Positions 52,300 to 60,256 of a stretch of 62,692 nucleotides of DNA are shown piece by piece; position 1 is the stretch's first letter; each line of letters starts with the position of its first letter. The translations under genes were made by a program, and so were the position numbers. Under the pieces are notes generated by a model. The model made no database searches and was not told the DNA's origin. It saw only the letters and a list, made by a program, of their open reading frames with translations. The stretch is from an uncultured Sutterella sp. (GTDB lineage: Bacteria > Pseudomonadota > Gammaproteobacteria > Burkholderiales > Burkholderiaceae_F): positions 1-62,692 of the forward strand of contig CAJMEC010000005.1 in assembly GCA_905212345.1 (NCBI GenBank), written 5' to 3'.

Positions 52300-52954
52300 C
52301 TCAAACGAATACACCGATCTAATTGCGGGTTATCACGTTGATAAACCTGATTTTCAACGATGGGTTTTCACGTTAACCGAGCCATTGAGAGTGGCAAGGG
52401 AACGGATCGCAAATCTACAGCACGATTTTGACGTGGATACAGCTGTTGGTGTTCAACTCGATGCGGTTGGTGCGCGAGTCGGCATTTCGCGCATCATGCC
52501 GGAGAAGCTGACGGGTGTCTATTTCGCGATTGATGACGATGGCGGCGTTGGTCTCGATATCGGTATTTGGAAAGGCGCGTTCGATCCGGATGATGGCTTG
52601 ATCAGTCTTGACGATCCAACCTATCGAGCTGTGATCAAGTCAAAGATTCTGATGAATCATTGGGACGGAACGAACGAAACGCTGCCCGACTTCATCAATG
52701 GTGTTCTTGGCTATTTCGGCGTGTCCGGAAAGGTTGTTGACTTGCAGGATTTGGAAACGATGCAGGTTGCACTCAACCTGACGCCCGACACAACGCCTCA
52801 AGTCGTTTACGAACTTTTGAGCCGTCGAATCATCGACGTAGTCTCTGCGGGCGTAACACTCAACCTAACGGATAACTTACCTTGGTTTGCGTTTGACTTT
52901 GACACGCAGTCTGTCAAGGGTGTCGATGAGGGGTATTGGTTCCCTCTTGCCTGA
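52292..52954 (+). CDS. baseplate wedge protein (DUF2612)
   Basis: 220 residues. FDVDTAVGVQLDAVGARVGI and YRAVIKSKILMNHWDGTNET are DUF2612 features; it takes the gp48-type position between gpJ and the fibre. Overlaps the gpJ stop by 8 bp. Confidence 0.87.
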   Translation: MSNSNEYTDLIAGYHVDKPDFQRWVFTLTEPLRVARERIANLQHDFDVDTAVGVQLDAVGARVGISRIMPEKLTGVYFAIDDDGGVGLDIGIWKGAFDPDDGLISLDDPTYRAVIKSKILMNHWDGTNETLPDFINGVLGYFGVSGKVVDLQDLETMQVALNLTPDTTPQVVYELLSRRIIDVVSAGVTLNLTDNLPWFAFDFDTQSVKGVDEGYWFPLA

Positions 52955-52973
52955 AACGAATAAACGAATGTCT

Positions 52974-52997
52974 GCCGCCTCCGGGCGGCTTTTTTTT
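52974..52997 (+). terminator. rho-independent terminator directly before the tail-fibre start
   Basis: GCCGCC-TCCG-GGCGGC followed by eight T, ending one base before an ATG. As drawn it would terminate the structural transcript between the baseplate and fibre genes, or attenuate fibre expression unless an antiterminator acts. Confidence 0.75.
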
Positions 52998-53009
52998 ATG
53001 GGTACAAAA

Positions 53010-55046
53010 ATGACTGGTATCAATCAACTTTTGCCTTTTGCAAACGGCGAAACGCCGAACGTCATTTCTTATGACGATTGGAATGCGCTTGCGGCTCGTC
53101 TGAGCGGCTTTCAGAGCGGTATCGCTTCTTCCAAGCAGTTCAACTACATTCTGGCGCAGGGTGGTGCGGCAGGCTACGTAATCGGACAGATGGTTGCCGA
53201 TTACACGACCGAAACGGCAACGATTGCTGCAACGCCTCTTTATCAGGCGTTCAAGCAGGCAATGAGTTCGTTTGTTGCTGACAATCCAATACTTGCAACT
53301 GGAACGACGACTGCTAGAAGTGCGGCTGATCGATTTGCTGATGTTGTAAACGTGAAGGATTTTGGTGCAAAAGGCGACGGTGAAACTGACGATACAGCGT
53401 CCTTTGTCGCCGCAACTCTTACGGGAAAGACCGTTTATATACCGAATGGCGTTTATTTGGTAACGGAAGATTTAACCGGAAATTACATTAGCGATAAATC
53501 GAGAATTATTAGTTCTGTTGGTTCAAATGGCTTTACGGTTGGAAATCTAATTCTTGGGTCGGCTTGTACTTTCGTTGGGAACGACATCGGAAACAAGAAC
53601 TTTTTTGAAACCGTTGATTTGTCAAACGATCAACTGACATTTATTGGTCGAGGGTGCGGTAGGAACCTTGGACAAGGAGCAGATACTTCAACAGGCATAG
53701 GTCAAGGGTGCATGTCAGGAGAAACGGTTGATGATCCTTTGTCAGACTATTCTCCATACACCGGCATTGATAATGTTGCTATAGGCTTTCACGCCGGGAA
53801 ACGCTTTACAACAGGATCTAGTAACGTTGGCATAGGTAGAGATTCTCTTAACTGTGTAACAGACGGAGAAAGAAACACGGCAGTTGGCGTAACAACGTTG
53901 CAGCAGCTTATTCATGGAAATGCGAATACTGTTGTTGGAAGTCGTGCGGGTATGCGAATGGGAACAACAACAGACCCGGAAGGACATCGCGTCTCGACAG
54001 AAGCTGTTTATAACAACACGTTTGTAGGCGAAAGTGCGGGCAGAGAGACAAGAATCGGCAACCTGAATACATATATCGGATATGCCGCAGGCCGAGGCGT
54101 AACAGACGAATCCAATATTTACACAGGCACTTCTACAGGAGAGCGGAATACAGTTGTTGGTGGATCAGCTTTACAAAGTGTGTCGAGTGGCTCTTCCAAT
54201 ACTGTGGTGGGGCAGGGCGCTTGCGAAAAAGTTACAACAGGAAGTCAAAATGTTGTTTTAGGCGCAAGCGCAGGAGCTGCCATAGTCGATACGTCAAACT
54301 CGATAATTATTGGGACTGAAGCTGGACAGAGCGCAACATCGGCTAATAATTGCATTGTCATTGGAAACCTTGCTCTTAAATACTCTACGACAATTGATAA
54401 TGTTTTTGCTGTTGGTAATGGAAGTGGACTTCCTTACCTTAATGGCACAATGAATGGAGAATCAAATTCAAATTACTTGCGTGTTGATGCTGCATTTACT
54501 CCTTCTACAGACAGCGTTTACAACCTTGGCTCGGCTTTATACAAATGGGCAGCAGTTTTTGCGGCAAGCGGGACAATAATTACATCGGATGAGCGCGAAA
54601 AAACTGCAATCGCAGCACCTGATGATGCTGTCATAAGAGCGTGGGAGAAGGTTAGTTTTAAAGTTTTCCAATTCAAAGATTCTGTTGCAAAGAAAGGTGA
54701 AGATGAAGCTCGAATACATGTTGGCGTAATTGCGCAGGAAGTAATCTCTGCATTTGAGTCAGAAGGTGTCGATCCATTCCGCCTTGGCATTGTTTGCTAT
54801 GACGAATGGGATGATGAATATCAAGACATTCTGGTGATAGACACTCCAGAAGAGCTAGGAGACGACGGAAGTGTTGTGACACCTGCTGTTACGCATATTG
54901 AACGTCATAAAATCGTAGAAGCTGGAAACAGGTACAGCATTCGATATGACGAGGCTTTTGCTCTTGAGTGCATTTGCAATCGAAAGCGAATCGCTGACAT
55001 GCAGGCAACGATTGAAAAACTTGTGGAAAAAGTAGGAGGTATCTGA
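53010..55046 (+). CDS. tail fibre/spike with pectate-lyase-like domain and S74 chaperone
   Basis: 678 residues. The N-terminal part attaches to the virion (LLPFANGETPNVISYDDWNA). DVVNVKDFGAKGDGETDD begins a beta-helix. About residues 240-470 contain repeats of the type GSSNTVVGQGA and ERNTVVGGSAL, a trimeric head-like repeat. The C-terminal SDEREKTAI with IHVGVIAQEVISAF is the Peptidase_S74 chaperone, which trimerises and cuts itself off. The start could also be the ATG at 52998. Confidence 0.88.
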   Translation: MTGINQLLPFANGETPNVISYDDWNALAARLSGFQSGIASSKQFNYILAQGGAAGYVIGQMVADYTTETATIAATPLYQAFKQAMSSFVADNPILATGTTTARSAADRFADVVNVKDFGAKGDGETDDTASFVAATLTGKTVYIPNGVYLVTEDLTGNYISDKSRIISSVGSNGFTVGNLILGSACTFVGNDIGNKNFFETVDLSNDQLTFIGRGCGRNLGQGADTSTGIGQGCMSGETVDDPLSDYSPYTGIDNVAIGFHAGKRFTTGSSNVGIGRDSLNCVTDGERNTAVGVTTLQQLIHGNANTVVGSRAGMRMGTTTDPEGHRVSTEAVYNNTFVGESAGRETRIGNLNTYIGYAAGRGVTDESNIYTGTSTGERNTVVGGSALQSVSSGSSNTVVGQGACEKVTTGSQNVVLGASAGAAIVDTSNSIIIGTEAGQSATSANNCIVIGNLALKYSTTIDNVFAVGNGSGLPYLNGTMNGESNSNYLRVDAAFTPSTDSVYNLGSALYKWAAVFAASGTIITSDEREKTAIAAPDDAVIRAWEKVSFKVFQFKDSVAKKGEDEARIHVGVIAQEVISAFESEGVDPFRLGIVCYDEWDDEYQDILVIDTPEELGDDGSVVTPAVTHIERHKIVEAGNRYSIRYDEAFALECICNRKRIADMQATIEKLVEKVGGI

Positions 55047-55340
55047 GTGAACGCATCGAACTTTGCACACGCAGGTCTCGCCCTTACGTGTCAAATCTTG
55101 ACGGCCCTGATCGCAGTCGCGTTCGGGGCTGATCTTTTTGAGGCCTGCGTTATGGGTGGACTTCTCGCCGTCGGCTTCTATTGGGGTCGAGAGGTCGATC
55201 AGGCCGAGAAAAAGGCTGGCACGCCTCCTTGGTGGTCGGGATTCGTGATGACGAAATGGAGCACTGATGCTTTGCTTGATTTACTTTTCCCGATCATCGC
55301 TTGTTCTACATTTTCTTTAATTTGCTTTTTGGCATCTTAA
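55047..55340 (+). CDS. small membrane protein of lysis region (possible holin partner)
   Basis: 97 residues from a GTG that abuts the fibre stop, with GGAGG upstream. Three hydrophobic segments (LALTCQILTALIAVAF, EACVMGGLLAVGFYW, LLFPIIACSTFSLICFL). Position suggests a lysis role; no certain family. Confidence 0.65.
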   Translation: MNASNFAHAGLALTCQILTALIAVAFGADLFEACVMGGLLAVGFYWGREVDQAEKKAGTPPWWSGFVMTKWSTDALLDLLFPIIACSTFSLICFLAS

Positions 55341-55350
55341 CCGTACAAAC

Positions 55351-55902
55351 ATGACTACCAAACTAATCATTAAGTGGGCGCTTCTAGCGCCCGTTTCTTT
55401 ATTTATGGCCGTGTTCGCACGGCTTTTATGTCCTGTCTTACCGCTCTTTGCTGACGATGAAGGATATTTACCTGAGTGGCTCTGGTGGTTTCAGACCCCG
55501 TTCGACACTTTGGACGGTGACGACGGCTCGTGGGAACGCCACCCTGGGACGGGCAAGTAGCAGACATACTGGCGTCGTGTGTGTTGGTTATGGCGCAACG
55601 CCGCATACGGTTTCGATATGCGTGTCTGTGGCATCAGAGTCAATCCCGATACTGATCAGATTGTCTATGAAGGCAACCCAGACATCGGGGATAACTCCGG
55701 AATTTCGGGCAAGTGCAAGTGGTTCGCGTACAGAGACGGCAAGCTGATTGCGTGGCAGTGGTACTACTGCCAGCACTATTCACTCTTTGACGGTCGATTC
55801 AAGAAATGTGTTCGTATCGGATTTGGCTGGAAGATTTGGAGCGAAGAGAAACTCTATGACGAACCCGCTCAGTACTGGTTCTATATCAATCCTGTTAAGT
55901 AA
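55351..55902 (+). pseudogene. DUF7338-like membrane protein interrupted by an amber codon
   Basis: Reads MTTKLIIKWALLAPVSLFMA (membrane span), SWERHPGTGK, TAG at 55558-55560, then QTYWRRVCWLWRNAAYGFDM and onward to KLYDEPAQYWFYINPVK, all in one frame. The two parts together match a single phage protein of about 183 residues, so a CAG- or AAG-to-TAG change is likely. A GTG at 55579 might restart translation. Confidence 0.65.
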
Positions 55903-55917
55903 TTAGGAGAAATCAAA

Positions 55918-56118
55918 ATGACAAAAGACGAACTCAAAACGGCTTTAAAAGATTTTGGTAGCCGTGGCAAGCAAATTGCAGATGAGCTTTATGACAAGCT
56001 CGAAGCAGAAAAAGAAACGATGGACACAGACACACGACGCAAGACACGTGCGTTCTGGGCTTTTGTTGCTATTTGTACGTTTGGCATCGGCATCGCTGTC
56101 GGTCATTGGCTTTTGTAA
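55918..56118 (+). CDS. small tail-anchored membrane protein
   Basis: 66 residues. An amphipathic helical part (TKDELKTALKDFGSRGKQIA, DKLEAEKETMDTDTRRK) ends in one span (FVAICTFGIGIAVGHWLL). GGAG is upstream. Resembles DUF883-type small phage membrane proteins; function unknown. Confidence 0.7.
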   Translation: MTKDELKTALKDFGSRGKQIADELYDKLEAEKETMDTDTRRKTRAFWAFVAICTFGIGIAVGHWLL

Positions 56119-56132
56119 CTGTCGGAGGCGTT

Positions 56133-56636
56133 GTGATTAACGCTTTATCAAATCTTTTACCGCATTCGGCGGACAGAGTAATGATGACTCTTGGCGGGAC
56201 GGTTGGGGCGATGTTCTCATTTGCGTTCGGGGACATCGGCCCGTTGTTGGTCTGGTTGGCCGTTTTTGTTGTTCTCGATTACGTTACAGGCATTCTGGCA
56301 GCGTTGAGGAATGACACGTGGAGCAGCCGAGCGCTGTTCTACGGCACTATTCGAAAAATCATTATTTTCGCGATGGTCGCGTTGGCGCATGGGTTAGATG
56401 TTGCTTTGCATGATCTGATTCATGTGGATTTCGTTCAGTCGATTGTCCTTGTCGCTTACATTGCGGGGGAGTTCGGTTCAATCATTGAAAATCTGGAAAA
56501 GTGTGGTCTTGGTCACGTTGTTCCGCCCGTATTCAAACACATTTTGGATGCGATCAATCTTTATCTTGACAGGCAAGTTGACAAACACTTGCCATCGGAG
56601 GTCAAAAGTGAAACTAAGAAACCTCGGAACTTATGA
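56133..56636 (+). CDS. phage holin, family 4-like
   Basis: 167 residues from a GTG 5 nt after GGAG. LLVWLAVFVVLDYVTGILAA and RALFYGTIRKIIIFAMVALA are holin-4 (toxin secretion/lysis) motifs, and YIAGEFGSIIENLEKCG follows. It forms the membrane lesion that releases the endolysin. Its 3' end overlaps the endolysin start. Confidence 0.85.
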   Translation: MINALSNLLPHSADRVMMTLGGTVGAMFSFAFGDIGPLLVWLAVFVVLDYVTGILAALRNDTWSSRALFYGTIRKIIIFAMVALAHGLDVALHDLIHVDFVQSIVLVAYIAGEFGSIIENLEKCGLGHVVPPVFKHILDAINLYLDRQVDKHLPSEVKSETKKPRNL

Positions 56637-57087
56637 ACCCGCGCTTGCCGCGGGTTTTATTTCGTCGTTTGAAGGTTGTCGACTGTCTGCTTATAAGTGC
56701 TCCGCCGGTGTCTGGACCATTGGCTATGGTCATACCGAAGACGTGAAGGAAGGAGACACTTGCACTGAAGAACAAGCGAACGCTTGGCTTATTGAAGATA
56801 TTCGAAACACGCAATTGCTTCTGGCTCATTACGTCAATGTACCAGTAAGCGAAGGAGAATTCGTTGCTCTTGTCTCACTTGCGTTTAATGTCGGAGTTAG
56901 TGCTTTGATGAAGTCAAAACTGCTACGTAAGTTGAACTCTGGTGACCGAGAAGGTGCTGCTGAGGAGTTTTTGGACTTTGATCTCGCAAACGGCAAGCGC
57001 ATCGCAGGCCTTACAAGACGACGCAAAGAAGAGCACGATCTTTTTCTTTTGGATTCGTTAGAAGAGCAACTTCCGAACATTGTTTGA
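56608..57087 (+). CDS. GH24 endolysin (T4-lysozyme-like)
   Basis: 159 residues from a GTG 6 nt after GGAGG. SSFEGCRLSAYKCSAGVWTI gives the catalytic pattern E-x8-C-x5-T, a known variant with Cys in place of Asp; GYGHTEDV follows. Cleaves the peptidoglycan glycan strand. No signal peptide is evident, so it depends on the holin. Confidence 0.9.
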   Translation: MKLRNLGTYEPALAAGFISSFEGCRLSAYKCSAGVWTIGYGHTEDVKEGDTCTEEQANAWLIEDIRNTQLLLAHYVNVPVSEGEFVALVSLAFNVGVSALMKSKLLRKLNSGDREGAAEEFLDFDLANGKRIAGLTRRRKEEHDLFLLDSLEEQLPNIV

Positions 57088-57089
57088 TC

Positions 57090-57464
57090 ATGACTGAAAC
57101 TTTGAAAATTGGAAGTATCGGCTTTGTGATAGGACTCTTTGTCGCAGCTCTCGCCGCTTACTTTTGTTACGAAAAAGGGTTCGATCATGGAACTGCCGAA
57201 ACAGAAGCGCGCCACGCATCTGCTGTCGAAATTGCCCAAACGGAGGTAAAAAAAGATTATGAAAAGCGTATTCAAGAGCTTAGTGCTTCTCTTGAGCGCC
57301 TTCGCTCTGACAATGCTCAGCGGCTGCGCGAGCTCAACGACTTCAGTCACGCCCGAACAGATTTGGCAGCCTGCCGCCGTGACCGACGCGACCTTGGCCG
57401 ACTGGCGGTCAGGGGTGAAGAACTACTCAGACGAGCTGACTCGTATCTTGAAGCGCTCAAATGA
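57090..57464 (+). CDS. inner-membrane spanin (Rz-like)
   Basis: 124 residues. One N-terminal span (IGSIGFVIGLFVAALAAYF) and a long coiled coil (AQTEVKKDYEKRIQELSASL, RLRSDNAQRLREL). Together with the nested outer-membrane spanin it fuses the two membranes in the last lysis step. The start is the ATG at 57090. Confidence 0.88.
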   Translation: MTETLKIGSIGFVIGLFVAALAAYFCYEKGFDHGTAETEARHASAVEIAQTEVKKDYEKRIQELSASLERLRSDNAQRLRELNDFSHARTDLAACRRDRRDLGRLAVRGEELLRRADSYLEALK

Positions 57465-57471
57465 GAACTAG
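57259..57471 (+). CDS. outer-membrane spanin lipoprotein (Rz1-like), nested in Rz
   Basis: 70 residues in another frame within and 7 bp beyond the Rz-like gene. Basic start, hydrophobic helix and lipobox LSGC (MKSVFKSLVLLLSAFALTML, then SGCASS), followed by a Pro/Trp-containing periplasmic part. Preceded by GGAGG. Classic overlapping Rz/Rz1 design. Confidence 0.87.
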   Translation: MKSVFKSLVLLLSAFALTMLSGCASSTTSVTPEQIWQPAAVTDATLADWRSGVKNYSDELTRILKRSNEN

Positions 57472-57472
57472 T

Positions 57473-57502
57473 CAAAAAAGCCGGGGCTTTCGCTCCGGCT
57501 TC
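57473..57502 (-). terminator. terminator of the integrase transcript
   Basis: GCCGGGGC-TTTC-GCTCCGGC hairpin lies 7-30 bp after the integrase stop. On the minus strand it is followed by TTTTTTGAC, so it ends the leftward transcript. On the plus strand the same hairpin lacks a T run but follows the spanin genes closely. Confidence 0.8.
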
Positions 57503-57507
57503 ACAAT

Positions 57508-58872
57508 CTAATCAATACCAAGCCATTCTCTCTGTTCTTGCGTCAGCTTAGAGCAGCAGAACTTTGCCCACTCATCGTAAACAATTCTCATGTCGCCGAG
57601 CGCCTGCTCGCGGTCGTAAGCGCATTGATAGCTTTCATTGCGGTGATCGAGACAGCTTTCTCTTAAATCCCTTGAAAACTCTGGGTGCCCGTATCGACTG
57701 GCATCTTTTGCCCAAGTGTTGAATGTTGCTCGGCTTAATCCGTGTTGTGTGACAATCTTTGGTGTCCCCAGTCTTGTTTTTTGATCGGGGTCGCCCCAGC
57801 CTACACCGTCCTCTTTGAGCTTCCTTTCGTGCATACGCTTGATGCAGGCCCTAAAAGCGTCAAGAGAATGAGGGGCTAACTTTCCTCTATTTATATTAGG
57901 GAAGATCAAATCTGAGTCCATGAAGCGGGGAGCGGTACGCAAAAGACCAAATGCCGCTGCCGAAAGCGGCGTTTTTCGGTCAAACGGGATCGTCTGCTTC
58001 TTCATCTTCATGCGCTCGCGCGGGATAAGATGAATCCACTGACCGTCCTCTTTTACGATTTCTGACCATGTTGCTTCTCTGGCGGTTGTGTTACGTGCAG
58101 AGGTCAAAATAGCAAACGCAAGTGCTCGAGCGGTTTGAGAATTCGGCACAACATCAATCAGAGCCTTGAAAAAGTCAGGCATTTGTTTGACCGGCAGTGC
58201 CGCCTCGTGGCTGCTCTCTGGTCTTTGAAGAGGCAGAAGATCCTCAAGTTTCCCACCTTTGATTTGCGCAGGATTTAGCATGACGGGGATTAAGTCGTTT
58301 CTCATGCCCCAGTCAAAAGCATTTTTCATGTCCGAGAGGATGCGCTCAGGCGTGTCAATCATCGTCTGCCATTTTTCAGACAGCTCTTCAGCTAAACGCT
58401 CGGCAGTGATGCTTTCAGCCGGGCTATTCAAAAGTTCTGAAGAAAGATGATTTCTGCAGAATCCATCCCAGACCCACTCGCGAGGCTTTCTTTCGTTTTG
58501 CCACTTCCCACGAGCTTCATTAAAGCGAATCCACTGATAGACAAGCTCTTTGACTGTTATCTTGTCGGACTCAGGCGTCTTCTTAAGTGAATCCTGTTTT
58601 TTCTTTTCTTCTGCAGTCGGATCAATACCAAGCTTAATTAACTCTTTCCATTCGGCCGCTTTCTTAAATGCGTCACCTAAAGAAATTTTTGGATACCGAC
58701 CGAGCTGAAAAGACCGACCGGTTCTTCTATCTCTCAAAATAAAATACTTGCCCAGAGTTCCATCAGCTAATTTTTTTGGTCGTACATAAAGACCAGCAAC
58801 GACCCCGCAAGCAGTTTCGGCTGTGATTGTTCTCAGACGTTTTTCAGTCATTCTCTCTGCGACTTTTGGCAT
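57508..58872 (-). CDS. int: tyrosine recombinase integrase with DUF4102-like arm-binding domain
   Basis: 454 residues. An N-terminal arm-DNA-binding domain (GLYVRPKKLADGTLGKYFIL) and a catalytic domain with Arg260 (ILTSAR), His377 and Arg381 (HGLSRATF), His410 (CLDHR) and Tyr419 (QCAY). It catalyses integration into tRNA-Pro. It is 190 bp from the right att repeat and reads away from it. Confidence 0.93.
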   Translation of the reverse strand: MPKVAERMTEKRLRTITAETACGVVAGLYVRPKKLADGTLGKYFILRDRRTGRSFQLGRYPKISLGDAFKKAAEWKELIKLGIDPTAEEKKKQDSLKKTPESDKITVKELVYQWIRFNEARGKWQNERKPREWVWDGFCRNHLSSELLNSPAESITAERLAEELSEKWQTMIDTPERILSDMKNAFDWGMRNDLIPVMLNPAQIKGGKLEDLLPLQRPESSHEAALPVKQMPDFFKALIDVVPNSQTARALAFAILTSARNTTAREATWSEIVKEDGQWIHLIPRERMKMKKQTIPFDRKTPLSAAAFGLLRTAPRFMDSDLIFPNINRGKLAPHSLDAFRACIKRMHERKLKEDGVGWGDPDQKTRLGTPKIVTQHGLSRATFNTWAKDASRYGHPEFSRDLRESCLDHRNESYQCAYDREQALGDMRIVYDEWAKFCCSKLTQEQREWLGID

Positions 58873-58876
58873 TTTT

Positions 58877-58937
58877 TGCTCACCATGGAAAGCTCAATAA
58901 TGAATTTTTTATGTTTTTTATTTTTGTGGTGAGCATA
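58877..58937. repeat. right-side integrase arm-type site candidates
   Basis: TGGTGAGCA on the minus strand (58877-58885) and TGGTGAGCATA on the plus strand (58927-58937) repeat the word found twice at 18729-18752. The spacer between integrase and tRNA (58873-59093) otherwise holds only the att repeat. Confidence 0.6.
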
Positions 58938-59061
58938 AAGGTTACCAAAAAACACGAGCTTGAGACAAAGAATATAAATACGAGACAACGCAAGACAAAC
59001 TATATTGTTTCAATAGATAGCCTGGAAATAGGGGAGTTCTTAGAACGAGACAATAAAAAAA

Positions 59062-59170
<109 letters not shown>

Positions 59171-59183
59171 ACGATCACCGTTA

Positions 59184-60191
59184 TTAAGCCTTGCGCTCAA
59201 CAACGAAGGACAGCAATTCTATCAGAGAATTTTTGAAAATGGAAGGGGGAAGAACATCAAGTGCTAACTTTCCTTTTTCAAGCTCCATTTTTGCTCGTAC
59301 TTTGCAACGCTCAATGGCTCCACTTGTCTGAATAATTTGAGAAATTTTTTCAAAGTCACCGTGGCCGTCACGAATGGCTTTTTCAATAAATGCACGATCC
59401 TGATCGTTGGCAGCCTGCATTGCGTAAATGACTGGCAGCGTAACCTTCCCTTCTTCAAAATCTGCGCCGATTTGCTTTCCGCTTTCTGTAGGATTGCCAG
59501 AGTAGTCCAGGATGTCATCAGCAATTTGGAAAGCATTGCCGAGAGCCATTGTATAGTTTACGAGCGCTTCCTCTGCCTCCTTAGACGCACCGGCAAGAGC
59601 ACTGGCCATTTCTGCCGCAGCGGCAAAAAGTACCGAAGTTTTTCTTTCAATGACTTTGAGATAACGAGCTTCATCAACACTGGGATCGTGAGCGTTTTTC
59701 ATCTGAATAACTTCGCCTTCACTTAAAGTGTTGGCGGCACTGGCTAGGGCTTGCATAACCCGTAAATTGCCGATGCGGATCATCATTTCAAAAGAGCGGG
59801 TATACATGAAGTCACCCACTAATACCGCGACGCTATTGCCCCACTTTGCGTTAGCGGTCGCTCGTCCTCTCCTCATCATGCCCTCATCTACGACATCGTC
59901 ATGCATCAATGTGGCTGTATGAAGCATTTCAATGGTCGCACCGAGTTCTCGATGATCGTTGCCGCTGTACCCTAAAGCTTTTGCCATGAGCATTAAAAGC
60001 GCGGGGCGCATACGTTTGCCACCGGCTTGTGTGATGTAGGAGCCGATTTCCGTAATTGTCGGGCTTTGACTGTTGGCAAATTCCCGAGCAAGGATGTCGT
60101 TGACAGCTTTGAGATCCTCGGCAATGGGGGCGAGGACTGTTTGAGCAGATTTCTTGATGGAAGAGGTATTTGATGTCATAGTGTGGCTCAT
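59184..60191 (-). CDS. ispB: octaprenyl diphosphate synthase
   Basis: 335 residues (start at 60191 or 60179). GGKRMRP near residue 50, the first Asp-rich motif in LMHDDVVDEGMMRRG and the second in QIADDILDYSG identify a long-chain trans-prenyl diphosphate synthase; length and sequence fit IspB, which makes the ubiquinone/menaquinone side chain. TATAAT lies at 60190-60195 on the minus strand but is too close to the start codons to be decisive. Confidence 0.9.
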   Translation of the reverse strand: MSHTMTSNTSSIKKSAQTVLAPIAEDLKAVNDILAREFANSQSPTITEIGSYITQAGGKRMRPALLMLMAKALGYSGNDHRELGATIEMLHTATLMHDDVVDEGMMRRGRATANAKWGNSVAVLVGDFMYTRSFEMMIRIGNLRVMQALASAANTLSEGEVIQMKNAHDPSVDEARYLKVIERKTSVLFAAAAEMASALAGASKEAEEALVNYTMALGNAFQIADDILDYSGNPTESGKQIGADFEEGKVTLPVIYAMQAANDQDRAFIEKAIRDGHGDFEKISQIIQTSGAIERCKVRAKMELEKGKLALDVLPPSIFKNSLIELLSFVVERKA

Positions 60192-60210
60192 TATACTCAC
60201 GAACTCCAAC

Positions 60211-60240
60211 AAAAAAGGGAGGAACTGTCCTCCCTTGTTG
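60211..60240 (-). terminator. rho-independent terminator of the phosphate transporter gene
   Basis: GGGAGGA-ACTG-TCCTCCC hairpin, followed on the minus strand by TTTTTTG; outer CAAC/GTTG bases extend it. It lies 16 bp after the transporter stop and before ispB. Confidence 0.85.
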
Positions 60241-60256
60241 ATTGCTCTCTCAGACT

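Noticed and set aside
49865..55902. Genetic recoding of TAG to glutamine in the phage
   Set aside because: Several other phage genes appear to end in TAG (the Cro-like gene at 28734, the resolvase-like gene at 31484 and Rz1 at 57471), and no suppressor tRNA is seen in the window.
57473..57502. Terminator for the plus-strand lysis operon
   Set aside because: The T run exists only on the minus strand, so it was assigned to the integrase transcript, though it may slow plus-strand transcription.
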